From Tunturibacter gelidoferens (GTDB lineage Bacteria > Acidobacteriota > Terriglobia > Terriglobales > Acidobacteriaceae): 64,000 nucleotides of DNA. Made by a program: the position numbers and the translations under genes. This document shows positions 1-8,646 of the stretch, one piece after another (position 1 is the stretch's first letter; every line of letters begins with the position of its first letter). The DNA lies in NCBI RefSeq assembly GCF_040358255.1, contig NZ_CP132938.1, positions 186,001 through 250,000 on the forward strand. The letters are read 5' to 3'. The notes below the pieces were generated by a model. That model worked only from the letters and a program-made list of their open reading frames with translations, made no database searches and had not been told where the DNA came from.

Positions 1-1
1 C

Positions 2-841
2 GGGATGGCCCTTATCTGGCCGATCGGCTGTCAGGAATGCTACTACGACCCCGATGGTGCAAGAGTCAGATCGGGCCAACGATCTGCCGACGGGTTCCAG
101 GGCAACAACATTCTCCTCAGTCGTGACGCGCAAGGCCACGTCTTCGACCGCCGCATACTCGACGCCTCAAGCGGTGCCCTCAAGGTACACGACGTCCTTG
201 GCCCGTTCGGCCTGACGGAACAGACCTACTACGAGCGGGGCAAGGTCACTTCCTCGCGAACAATTCGCTACGATCCGTTTGGGTACATCAGCGAAACGGC
301 TTCATTCGCAGGCAGTGGTCAACAAACTGAACATTCTCACAGTACCTACACCGAGGAAGGGGTTCTTACCGAGGATTCCGCTTGGGGCAGGAACGGTCAG
401 CTGAAGTGGCAACAACTCATCGACCCGGAGAAGCACACAGAAAGCTTCAACACTTTCGATGATGCTGGCATGCTGAAGCTCGCCTGGACGCGGACAGACG
501 ACAAGATGGCCTCTTTCTGGGAACGCTCAGACGAGGGTAACCAATATGGAGATTGCCGGGAGACGACGAGGACAAGAACGGAACGAGAGAAACCCATTGC
601 TTCGCCAACGGAAATCGCGAGCGGGCGGTGATTCGTGAGCAGTTCGTGGAACCCAAATCACACGACCTCAAGAGCGCCGAGTGGCGCGACGGCGACGGCA
701 AGCTCCTCTACGCCGCCTACTACGATTACGAGGTAGACAGCCGTCGCAACTGGACTCGCCGCAGCATATGGGTCATATCCCCTGAGCTTCCCGAACGCAA
801 GCTCTACGAGGAAAGACACCCGCATCCTCGTCTACTGGTAA
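2..841 (+). pseudogene. YD/RHS-like repeat protein, frameshifted, 5' end outside window
   Basis: The reading frame is open through the window edge, so the gene starts upstream. The text is rich in Tyr-Asp, Asp-Gly and Trp-Thr turns typical of YD-repeat or RHS-like cell-surface proteins (for example RYDPFGY near 265-285). Reading continues in a second frame from about 553, where DDEDKNGTRET follows. It then changes frame again at about 814, where an extra A in GAGGAAAGAC hides a natural-looking end, EEDTRILVYW then TAA at 839-841. Two small indels therefore separate one ancestral gene into three frames. Family assignment is by pattern only. It could be a wall-associated or polymorphic-toxin carrier; no toxin domain is visible in this part. 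Confidence 0.55.
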
Positions 842-1003
842 ACGTCGCTCCTTCCAAACCCAAGCTATGGCCACCAATGCTGTGAAGAGAGTGGCACATC
901 AGTCGGACACTAGGATCTGATACGCCCTGTCGGTAATGAGAAACGCGCTTGCGTTTACTAACCAACCGAACGCCAGGGGCCGAGTCCCAATTTAGGCGCG
1001 AGC

Positions 1004-1039
1004 CGAAGTTCCCGAAAAACGGGGTTGTCGGCAACTTCG
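1004..1039. repeat. Palindromic repeat R1, copy a
   Basis: Arms CGAAGTTCCCGA (1004-1015) and TCGGCAACTTCG (1028-1039) pair at 11 of 12 positions around a 12-base loop. Related units lie at 7869, 8431, 10913, 12015 and 17229. It lies in the 842-1212 gap, which contains no gene; the rest of that gap has a second degenerate repeat at 1105-1153. Confidence 0.75.
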
Positions 1040-1104
1040 ACCCCAATCCCCATCTGGGAACTTGGGGTTTTCTGTGTTCTATTCTGATCGAGGCTCAAAC
1101 GAAA

Positions 1105-1153
1105 CAGGGAATTAAATCATAGGGATCAGGGAATTGAATTTTGACTATCTGGG
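1105..1153. repeat. Degenerate repeat, partner at 39861-39909
   Basis: About 49 bases starting CAGGGAATTAAAT and ending CTATCTGGG resemble 39861-39909 (CAGGGAATTTAAT ... CTATCTGGGG) at roughly 70 percent by eye. Both contain the internal phrase ATCAGGGAAT. No coding meaning is apparent. The second copy sits just beyond a tRNA-like remnant. Confidence 0.5.
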
Positions 1154-1212
1154 TTAAATCCAGTCTCCAGGTGGCGTTGTTCCCTCGGTGCAAAGCGATT
1201 CACATTATGTCT

Positions 1213-2265
1213 CTAAAAGGCGAAGCCGGCGCAAGTGTCCGCTTCCCTTCCTAGCTTCGCTCTCCACTGGCTCGGAGTTACCCCCGCCCATCGCACAAAC
1301 CCACGCGTGAGTATGCTCGGGTCGGCGTAGCCAACTATGGTGGCGATATTAGCGATTGTCATCCGGGTGCACTCAAGCAATTGCTGAGCATACTCGCACC
1401 GCGTCTCGTCCAACACCTCCTGAAAATTCACCCCTGAAGCATTTAGCCGACGGTCGAGCGTGCGACGGCTCATACCTAGCTGTTCCGCAATCGTAGTAGC
1501 AGAGAAGTTACCCCTTATGAGCGCAACCCGCAGTTCGCGCCGAAGCTGGGTGACTAGATCGATATCGCCAGCGTGCCATAGGGTCTGAATTCGCTTCTCG
1601 ATGACGATCCGACGCCGAACGTCGGCACCCGCAATCGGCTGATCAAGCATTCTTCGCGGAAAAACTACAGCGGTTTGATCGGCGTTGAAGGCAAGCTTGA
1701 CCCCAAACGAATGCCGATAGTGAGATACATCTCTGGGCTCTGATCGGGCTAATAGAACCTCCAGAGCGGACGCCTGGCCTGTACCGGCAAGCTCGCTAAA
1801 GATGGTGAATGCCCCCATGGCAGCGCCGTCGCAGATTAGATACTGACCGGGTACGTTTGGCTGGTAAACAGCGTACCCGAAGAACGCGTGCATCTTATCT
1901 TCCAGCAGATATGTGACACCTCCGTGAGCGTTTCGATGCTGATTGATCGCAAAATCCTGCAATGCAACGCGGAGCGTCGGCGAATTTCGCATCAGTTCGC
2001 CGAGAAGTCCAAGAGTTTCGGTCCGGATCTGGCGACCGATTTCTAGCCCAAAATGTGAACACCGAGTCTTCTCGCAGGACAACTGAGAGAGCAGTCCCAT
2101 TGCTCGGTAAGGAATCGTTCCATCCGGATTCTCTAGCGCGGACGCACTCAGACCAGCAGCGGCCAACACTTCTAACGGGTCTACGTCGAAGCGCCTAAGA
2201 AGCTCAGGCAGGCAAGAGAGAAAACCCACTCTTTGGAGGTTCTCGGGTAAATGCGGTTGAGGCAT
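1213..2265 (-). CDS. AraC-family transcriptional regulator (arabinose-binding-like N-domain)
   Basis: 350 residues. The N-terminal two thirds match the ligand-sensing domain of the OruR/VirS type of AraC regulators (PF12625 style), with FGLEIGRQIRTETLGLLGEL near residues 75-95. The C-terminal AraC HTH lies at about 248-335 (TTIAEQLGMSRRTLDRRL, then ANIATIVGYADPSILTRGF). Length is normal and there is no break. It is a cytoplasmic DNA-binding protein. The target is not evident: the neighbour at 2753 is divergent and 487 bases away. The ligand cannot be read from sequence. Confidence 0.9.
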   Translation of the reverse strand: MPQPHLPENLQRVGFLSCLPELLRRFDVDPLEVLAAAGLSASALENPDGTIPYRAMGLLSQLSCEKTRCSHFGLEIGRQIRTETLGLLGELMRNSPTLRVALQDFAINQHRNAHGGVTYLLEDKMHAFFGYAVYQPNVPGQYLICDGAAMGAFTIFSELAGTGQASALEVLLARSEPRDVSHYRHSFGVKLAFNADQTAVVFPRRMLDQPIAGADVRRRIVIEKRIQTLWHAGDIDLVTQLRRELRVALIRGNFSATTIAEQLGMSRRTLDRRLNASGVNFQEVLDETRCEYAQQLLECTRMTIANIATIVGYADPSILTRGFVRWAGVTPSQWRAKLGREADTCAGFAF

Positions 2266-2752
2266 CTCGTTAGCTCTTCTTCCGAACGGAGCCGTCTGGT
2301 CCCAACAAATATTTAGAAATTTTGTCCATTATAGTCAAGTGCTTCTACGCGAGTCAGACTATAGTCGATTCGAACTCATAACTAGCCCGCTAACCTTGTG
2401 AAACATGCCCCAAAGAGCCTGACACCCTTGGCGTGTTCGGTGCGGGCAATGGCGCAAGGGTGCGATTGTGCCATGTGTTGAGGGTTGGTCAGGACAGCAA
2501 ACTGAATTGATAGATACGACTGCACCGCCCGCGGAACCGTTGTGCCGCGCCTCTTCGGAGGTGGGGCTAAGGTCAACGAGCAGAGTCACCGCTTCGCATG
2601 GTCACAACATCGGTAAGAACTGGAACCAGCCAAGCCTGGGACCAACGCGTCGTGATGCCCTGCGGTTCGCACCAACACGGTCCTGCTTCAAGCAGCAGGT
2701 TTGGTTATAGCAGGTCCACAGAAGGACCAGAAACACTCATACGGAGAAACTC
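2266..2752. other. Intergenic region, no gene seen
   Basis: Divergent gap between the AraC gene and the S53 peptidase gene. No convincing coding stretch. It must hold both promoters, but I cannot place them with confidence. The S53 start is preceded by CGGAGA at a good ribosome-binding distance. Confidence 0.5.
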
Positions 2753-5700
2753 ATGCACAGAAACAACCGTTGTAGAAACGTCGCCAAGGTTATGTGTCTT
2801 GCGATATGCCTGGTTTTCGGTCAAGCAGCAAAAGCTCAATCACGAATCACCGACTCAATTCAGAACGCGGAGCGCGTCGCAGTCAAAGGCAGCAGTCCTG
2901 ACCGACTCATCTCGGTGAGCCAAGACATCGGACGCCTCTCCTCCAGCCAAAGTCTCGGTCGGATGGTACTTCTGCTGGCGCCTACGGCAGCGCAGGATCA
3001 GGCCGCGGCCGATCTTATCGCCTCTCAGCATGACGCGTCTTCTCCCTTATTCCACAAGTGGCTGAGCCCGGCCGAATTTGGCCAACAGTTCGGAGTCGCC
3101 GATACCGATTCTTCTCAAGTCAGTCAGTGGCTTCAGAGTCAGGGTTTGAACGTTCACCATATCTCACAAAGCCGCCGCTTCATCGTGTTCAGCGGTAATG
3201 TCGCACAGGTCGAGAACGCGTTCTCGACGCAGATGCACTCGTATTCCTACAAAAATAAAACGTTCATTTCGAACTCCAGCGATATTCAACTTCCTGCAGC
3301 CCTACGCAACGTCGTCAGGGGTGTCGTTCGGCTGCACAGTAATCCATCTTCTCCCGCTGTATTGAGCGGAACGAAGGTACACTTCAAAAAGGTTGGCGGC
3401 CAATTTACCTTTGACGACAGTTCGCATGGAATCGCCCCCGCCGACTTCGCGAAGATATATAACGTGCAGCCTCTCTACAATGCTGGAATTAACGGTACGG
3501 GCCAGACGATCGCCATTGTCGGTCGCAGCAATATAACCATTCAAGACATACGTGATTTCCGCAACCTTCTCGGGCTTCCCGCGAATGATCCTCAGGTCAT
3601 TATCAACGGAGACGATCCCGGGATAACGACTGATGTCGACGAGGCAACGCTCGATGTCACCTGGTCGGGCGCAGTAGCTCCGATGGCAAAGATTGATTTT
3701 GTCATCTCTCAAAGCAACTTCGCTGATGGAGTAGATGTCTCTGCAGAGTACATTGTCGACAATAATCTAGCTCCGGTCATGAGCACCAGCTATGGATCAT
3801 GCGAGACTGACTTAGGCCCGGTCGAAAATGCCTTCTACTTTTCACTCTGGCAGCAGGCAGCTGCACAGGGAATTACCTCATTTGTATCTGCTGGAGACAA
3901 CGGCGGTGCAGGCTGTGACGCACCTGCGGGCGGAGTTTATTCTTCCGGCATCCTTGCTGTTAACGGAATTGCATCAACACCCTACAACGTCGCCGTTGGT
4001 GGTACCCAGTTTGAGGATACAAATAGCCACAGCAAGTACTGGAGCGCGACTAACGATCCAACCACCGGTGAGTCTGCGCTCAGTTACATTCCAGAGATGG
4101 CATGGAATGAAAGCAGTAACGATCCAAATAGTGTTTTGCTCTACGCAGGTAGTGGTGGCGTAAGCAGTCTTTACGCGAAACCCAACTGGCAGACCGGGGT
4201 AGGTGTTCCCGATGACGGAGCACGCGACCTGCCCGACATCTCCCTCACTGCTTCACTTCACGATGGGTATCTTGTATGCCTGAATGGCAACTGTGGTTAC
4301 GGCGACTACTTCTTCACCTTTGGTGGCACCTCTGCCTCGAGCCCAGCCGCTGCTGGCGTCATGGCGCTGGTGAATCAGAAGATGGGCGGTCAGCCGCAAG
4401 GGATGGCCAACTACGTCTTCTACCGACTTGCCAAGGTCTCTGGGATCTTCCACGACACGACCAAAGGCAACAATAAAGTACCCGATCCCAACGGCCAGTA
4501 CACCGTCGGATACGATGCAACTTCCGGCTACGACCTGGCAACCGGACTTGGCTCGATGGATGTCAATGCCCTGGTCAACCATTGGAAGTCCGTTGCATCC
4601 AGCGGAGCTGGAACCGCTCTAACCCTTGCACTTGGCGCCGGACAAAAAGCTGCCGTAGTACACGGTATGCCGATCAGCTTTCAGGCCACCGTCGCCTGCT
4701 CTGCTAACGGAACATGTTCTGCTCCCACCGGCGCCGTAGCTCTTTCAGCTGCTTCATCAACAGCTGCAACCGTGGCAGTAGGCTCGGGCGAACTCCTACC
4801 GCAGGTAGGCTCCAGCGAAGCTAACATTTTGACCTCCGTCGTCCCCGGCGGCAGCTATAACGTGAGTGCTCGCTATAGTGGCGACGGCAAATACGGACCA
4901 AGTACTTCTAACTCGGTCCCTGTAAGCATCTCCGCCGAGAAGAGCCAAACGTTTGTCGGATCGGTTGGGGGAGGTACCTTCACAACTGGTCCCATCTCGG
5001 TGGGATACGGTCTGTCCTGGCCAGTCGGGATCATCGTGGCAGGAAATTCGGGCTACGGCTTTCCTTCCGGTCAGATGACCATGACGGCGGACGGGACACC
5101 CATCACTACCGGCGGAGTCTACAACTACGCAACGGGAGTCTTCGCCCCCAGTACGATGACGTTGAACTATGGCGAGAAGACCATCACGAAAGCTGGCCTT
5201 CCAACCAGCCAGTCGAGTACTATCCCTTATGTTCTGCCATCGCAGATGCTAGGCGCGGGCTCTCACCAACTTGTGGCATCCTACCCCGGCGATCCAAGCT
5301 TCGGAGCCAGTCAGGGAAGTTATACCTATACGGTTAGCCAGGCACAGGGAGCCATCTTGGATTTCTTTCCTGTCGGAGACACCGTCGCAAATGTTCCCAT
5401 CCAGCTAGTCGCACAGATCGGATTTACCAACGGCGGCTTCGCACCCTATGGAGGAGTAATTACTGTCTCTGATATCACCAGCGGAAAGCCCGTTGTTTTA
5501 GGCAAAAGCAAAGTTGACAGCACGCGGTATGACGGTTACTGGACAACCAACGTCACAGTGACTACTCCAGGCACGCGAACCCTGAGGTTGGACTACACCG
5601 GCGACAGTAACGTCAAAGGCACATCGTCGACCTACTACGTACCATTCACAGCCATAGATCCTTCCAGTGTGAACTTCAGCACTGACGTTATAACCTCATT

Positions 5701-6268
5701 CGGTGGGCAACCCGTCACCCTGACCGCCGCGATCGGCTCAAACGTTTCGTTGCACGCCGCTACTGGAACGGTCACCTTCTACAACGGCACAACCGCCATT
5801 GGATCGGCTAAGGTTCCCAAGAGTGGAACTGTGGTCCTTGTTACCCGCAAGCTCCCTGCTGGCAACAACAGCTTGACAGCAAGCTATTCAGGCGATGCCG
5901 TTCTCACACCTTCTGTGTCATCCCCAATTTTGGTGGCGGTCGCGGACTATATCCTCCAAGTCTTACCTTCATCAATCAAACTCAAGCAGGGCAGCTCCGA
6001 AAGCGTTACTCTCGATCTCATCCCACAAGGTGGCTTCACGAATCCTGTTCAACTAGCCTGTTCGAATTTGCCCAAAGATGTCACCTGCAAGTTCACCAAA
6101 TCGACTGTCACCCTCGATGGCATCAATCCTGCCACGGTATCCCTGACCTTGAAAGCTGGCAAATCCGCGGAGGTTATCAATAAAGCCGTCCCAGTCATCA
6201 TTACAGCGACTAGTGTGGCTGGAACCACTCCGAAACAATCCACACTTGATCTAACCATCAAGAAATAG
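2753..6268 (+). CDS. Secreted S53 (sedolisin/kumamolisin-like) peptidase with Ig-like tail
   Basis: 1171 residues. A signal peptide covers about 1-29 (CLAICLVFGQAAKAQ). An activation pro-domain follows to about 200, with the family phrase FHKWLSPAEFGQQFG. The catalytic domain runs from about 215 to 620. The sedolisin triad is visible: Glu297 and Asp301 in DEATLDVTWSG (E-x3-D) and Ser527 in GGTSASSP. A calcium-site-like end reads GYDATSGYDLATGLGSMD. The last 550 residues are repeated Ig-like domains (SYSGDAVLTPS, LDYTGDSNV). The family works extracellularly, usually at acid pH, after self-cleavage of the pro-domain. The Ig repeats probably bind wall or polymer; there is no membrane anchor. The gene is monocistronic with a terminator 30 bases downstream. 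Confidence 0.92.
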   Translation: MHRNNRCRNVAKVMCLAICLVFGQAAKAQSRITDSIQNAERVAVKGSSPDRLISVSQDIGRLSSSQSLGRMVLLLAPTAAQDQAAADLIASQHDASSPLFHKWLSPAEFGQQFGVADTDSSQVSQWLQSQGLNVHHISQSRRFIVFSGNVAQVENAFSTQMHSYSYKNKTFISNSSDIQLPAALRNVVRGVVRLHSNPSSPAVLSGTKVHFKKVGGQFTFDDSSHGIAPADFAKIYNVQPLYNAGINGTGQTIAIVGRSNITIQDIRDFRNLLGLPANDPQVIINGDDPGITTDVDEATLDVTWSGAVAPMAKIDFVISQSNFADGVDVSAEYIVDNNLAPVMSTSYGSCETDLGPVENAFYFSLWQQAAAQGITSFVSAGDNGGAGCDAPAGGVYSSGILAVNGIASTPYNVAVGGTQFEDTNSHSKYWSATNDPTTGESALSYIPEMAWNESSNDPNSVLLYAGSGGVSSLYAKPNWQTGVGVPDDGARDLPDISLTASLHDGYLVCLNGNCGYGDYFFTFGGTSASSPAAAGVMALVNQKMGGQPQGMANYVFYRLAKVSGIFHDTTKGNNKVPDPNGQYTVGYDATSGYDLATGLGSMDVNALVNHWKSVASSGAGTALTLALGAGQKAAVVHGMPISFQATVACSANGTCSAPTGAVALSAASSTAATVAVGSGELLPQVGSSEANILTSVVPGGSYNVSARYSGDGKYGPSTSNSVPVSISAEKSQTFVGSVGGGTFTTGPISVGYGLSWPVGIIVAGNSGYGFPSGQMTMTADGTPITTGGVYNYATGVFAPSTMTLNYGEKTITKAGLPTSQSSTIPYVLPSQMLGAGSHQLVASYPGDPSFGASQGSYTYTVSQAQGAILDFFPVGDTVANVPIQLVAQIGFTNGGFAPYGGVITVSDITSGKPVVLGKSKVDSTRYDGYWTTNVTVTTPGTRTLRLDYTGDSNVKGTSSTYYVPFTAIDPSSVNFSTDVITSFGGQPVTLTAAIGSNVSLHAATGTVTFYNGTTAIGSAKVPKSGTVVLVTRKLPAGNNSLTASYSGDAVLTPSVSSPILVAVADYILQVLPSSIKLKQGSSESVTLDLIPQGGFTNPVQLACSNLPKDVTCKFTKSTVTLDGINPATVSLTLKAGKSAEVINKAVPVIITATSVAGTTPKQSTLDLTIKK

Positions 6269-6299
6269 AAATAGAAAAGAACAATTCGACTTCATTGGC

Positions 6300-6333
6300 A
6301 AGGCGTCACGATGATGTGGCGCCTTGACCTTTT
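6300..6333 (+). terminator. Rho-independent terminator after the S53 peptidase gene
   Basis: Stem AAGGCGTCAC (6300-6309) pairs with GTGGCGCCTT (6316-6325) with one G-T wobble and a 6-base loop, followed by a short T run at 6330-6333. Confidence 0.75.
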
Positions 6334-6728
6334 GTTAAGCTTCGACGAGGCTACTCATTGAGCTATCCGCCGCACTCGGCCCGGGGTGTGTGGTCAGCAT
6401 GGCCATCGCCTTCATCATTAGTATCTGGCTCAGCTGAGGCAGGGTCGGTCTGATCTTGCTTGGAACCCGGATCTCCACGATTCATCAGATCAACCATCTC
6501 CGCCTCCAAGCCGGACAATGAGTGTTCAACTGAACCCGGCGCCCGGGCCGCTCATAAATCGCTGGGCTGCCTCAATCTGCTCAAAGCCGCGCCAAACAAG
6601 GAAATCTCATGAACATCGAATCGGAAGATCGGTCGGGCGCCAATTTGAGTTAGCTGATTTTCAAGAATTGGGCGCCGAAAAGCGGGGTCCAATTTTTACG
6701 CCTATGCTACTTTTCTTCAGGAGCAGAG
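6334..6728. other. Non-coding or decayed stretch
   Basis: No intact gene. On the minus strand two short pieces of coding-like text in different frames (RGFEQIEAAQRFMSGPG near 6600-6540 and LEAEMVDLMNRGDPGS near 6510-6450) suggest a frameshifted remnant of an unidentified gene linked to the ParB-like remnant that follows. Weak evidence. Confidence 0.3.
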
Positions 6729-7070
6729 GTGGAAAAAATGCAATCGTCGATAGCGCAATTGGAGGTTACTTATCTCCGTACTACATCCCCTAAACCTGAC
6801 CCACGAAACCCCAGGGTTCATAGCGATAAACAAGTTCGCCAGATCGCTCAGAGCATCGAGTCGTTTGGATTCAACGTCCCGCTCCTGATCGATGATCAGC
6901 AGATGGTGATAGCGGGCCATGGCCGACTCCTGCCCGCACGCAGACTCGGACGGGAAACCGTGCCGGCCATTCGATTGAGTCACCTCACCAAGTCGCAACG
7001 CACAGCTTTTCTGATCGCCGACAACCGCTTGACTGAGAACTCCTCCTGGGATGAGCGGAACTGTTACTGA
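6729..7070 (+). pseudogene. ParB/Srx-like nuclease domain, N-terminal remnant
   Basis: 113 residues that match the start of the ParB-like domain found at the N-terminus of phage and island-borne DNA methylases: PDPRNPRVHSDKQVRQIAQS, then the signature AGHGRLLPARRLG, then IADNRLTENSSWDER. In the usual family member this module is followed by several hundred residues. Here reading stops at CY and no methylase follows, so it is a 3'-truncated relic of a mobile element. Confidence 0.7.
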
Positions 7071-7241
7071 ATATCTCGCCAAAGAAGGTCTAGATCACGG
7101 TAAGGTCGGTTCTTGGCCAGCTTGGCATCTTGTTCCTTACGTCTCGATTTGGGCTGTCGAAAGTCTGCTAGCTCCTGGCCATGTTGGTTGTCACGAAGCT
7201 CTGAGAAAGCGCCAAGCAAGCGGCCAGACGCAACAGTCTTC

Positions 7242-7763
7242 TTAACCGCCCGACCAGGGTCGGGTAAGAGGGCAGATTTCATATACGACAGATTCATACT
7301 TTTGATTTCTGCGTGTTCCTACAATTTCACCGTTAAGTTTTTCGGCGATACGCCTGCTGGCGACATTTTGTACTGCTACGGGGTAAAGGAAGCTCTCCTT
7401 CGCGAGAGTTTTCGTCGCCCATTCAGCAACAGCTCTGATGGCTTCTGTTCCGTAGCCGTGACCATAAGCTGCTTCTTTTAGCCAGATGCCAAGCTCTGGG
7501 GTTGGTTGATCCGCCTCATCCAGTCCGGCAATGCCTAGACATTCCATCGTGTCACTGCGTCTTATAACAAAGGACAAAACCGATTGATCGTTCGCCTGTA
7601 ATCTGGCTTCCCGGTGTGCTTTGTACTCGTTGAGCGATTTCGGGGGATCCCAGCGCATGAAGCGAGCGGTCGCAGGGGTGATGCATTCGAATACCTCTCC
7701 GGCATCAGCCATTTTGAACTGGCTTAGTTGCAATCTGGCGGATCGGATCAAAACCTGCATCAT
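7242..7763 (-). CDS. GNAT-family N-acetyltransferase (RimJ/RimL-like)
   Basis: About 173 residues. RimJ/RimL-type layout: LIRSARLQLSQF at the start, a central ELGIWL strand, then the acetyl-CoA loop AAYGHGYGTEAIRAVAEWA and the late VASRRIAEKLNGEIVG helix. ATG at 7763 is preferred because GGAAGAG lies about 9 bases upstream; the frame also offers an ATG at 7781. These enzymes acetylate protein N-termini or small amines in the cytoplasm; the substrate is unknown. Intact and unlinked to its neighbours. Confidence 0.85.
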   Translation of the reverse strand: MMQVLIRSARLQLSQFKMADAGEVFECITPATARFMRWDPPKSLNEYKAHREARLQANDQSVLSFVIRRSDTMECLGIAGLDEADQPTPELGIWLKEAAYGHGYGTEAIRAVAEWATKTLAKESFLYPVAVQNVASRRIAEKLNGEIVGTRRNQKYESVVYEICPLTRPWSGG

Positions 7764-7868
7764 GTTCGCTCTTCCAGACATTCTTCTTTATGGTCGCAGG
7801 CAATGCGTCGACAGAATACCGATTCCCTCCAGCATAGCGATCCATCCACCTGCAAAACGCTGATTTCG

Positions 7869-7937
7869 TAAACTTCAACCCCCCTCAGGACGGCCAGCCG
7901 GTCTGAAGTTGCCGCAAACCCGACGTTGCGGGAGGCA
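7869..7937. repeat. Palindromic repeat R1, copy b
   Basis: Left arm TAAACTTCAACCC (about 7869-7881) and right arm CTGAAGTTGCCGCAAACC (7903-7920). It ends just before the stop codon of the broken gene 7939-8409; copy c lies at that gene's other end. Confidence 0.65.
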
Positions 7938-7938
7938 A

Positions 7939-8409
7939 TCAATCCTCAATTCGGAGCCTTCCAGAAACAACGTGAATGCAAGTTGAGCTACCCTCTGCTT
8001 GTTTGCTGAGCTTCCAAGCCGGGTCTCCTTCTGCTGTCATCATCGAGAGGACGTGGAGGCCATTGGACAAACCCAGATCAATCTCTGGGAGCCTTCCATA
8101 AAGCTTCACTGAGGCGACACTTGCCCCCTCAAGTCGCTAGAATGCTCTTGGCCATCGCTCTCCGTCACTGAAAGTGCCACACCAAACCTTTCGCTTACCT
8201 TCAACGCGCCAACTCCACTCGATCATCAACGTCCACTCACCGCGTGGGTTTCCCGGCGATCCGTCACGCCTAAGCCTTGGCTGTACAGCTCCGAATTCAA
8301 GGAAGATGGCTGAGCCATACGCCTGCCATATGCGACTTACCGGCAAACCGATCAGCGGAGCAGAGAAGGCGGCGAAGGCAGAAGAATCGATTGGATCATC
8401 GGGAGTCAT
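7939..8409 (-). pseudogene. Conserved hypothetical protein with in-frame amber stop
   Basis: Reading from 8409 gives 90 residues ending RWPRAF, then TAG at 8137-8139. The same frame continues without a shift for 65 codons (RLEGASVASVKLYGRLPEID, then LGLSNGLHVLSMM) to TGA at 7939-7941. The intact product would be about 156 residues. The text (GLPVSRIWQAYGSAIFLEFG, NPRGEWTLMIEWSWR) resembles small conserved proteins of unknown function known to me only as hypothetical. One substitution accounts for the break. R1 repeats lie immediately on both sides, so gene and repeats look like one unit. Confidence 0.75.
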
Positions 8410-8430
8410 TCAGGCAGTCTAACTTGGGCT

Positions 8431-8495
8431 GGCGAAAAACGGGATTATGAGAAACTTCGACCTTGAACTCGCCGCAAACCGGACTTTGCAGGCAG
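8431..8495. repeat. Palindromic repeat R1, copy c
   Basis: Left arm GGCGAAAAACGGGATT with GAAACTTCG at its right end; right arm TTGAACTCGCCGCAAACCGG followed by ACTTTGCAGGC. Same orientation as copies b, d, e and f. It sits 22 bases upstream of the broken gene 7939-8409. Confidence 0.7.
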
Positions 8496-8646
8496 CACAG
8501 ACCGCGTGTTCAGGCCGGGTTCTCATTGCTTCAGCGAAGCGCGTTTTTTGGTACTAATCCTTTGTCCAAGCTCGATTAGCGCATCGGTCTCCTAACCAAG
8601 TAGGAACGGGAAGGTACAGCGCCACAGTCGAAGTGCTCATCTCTGA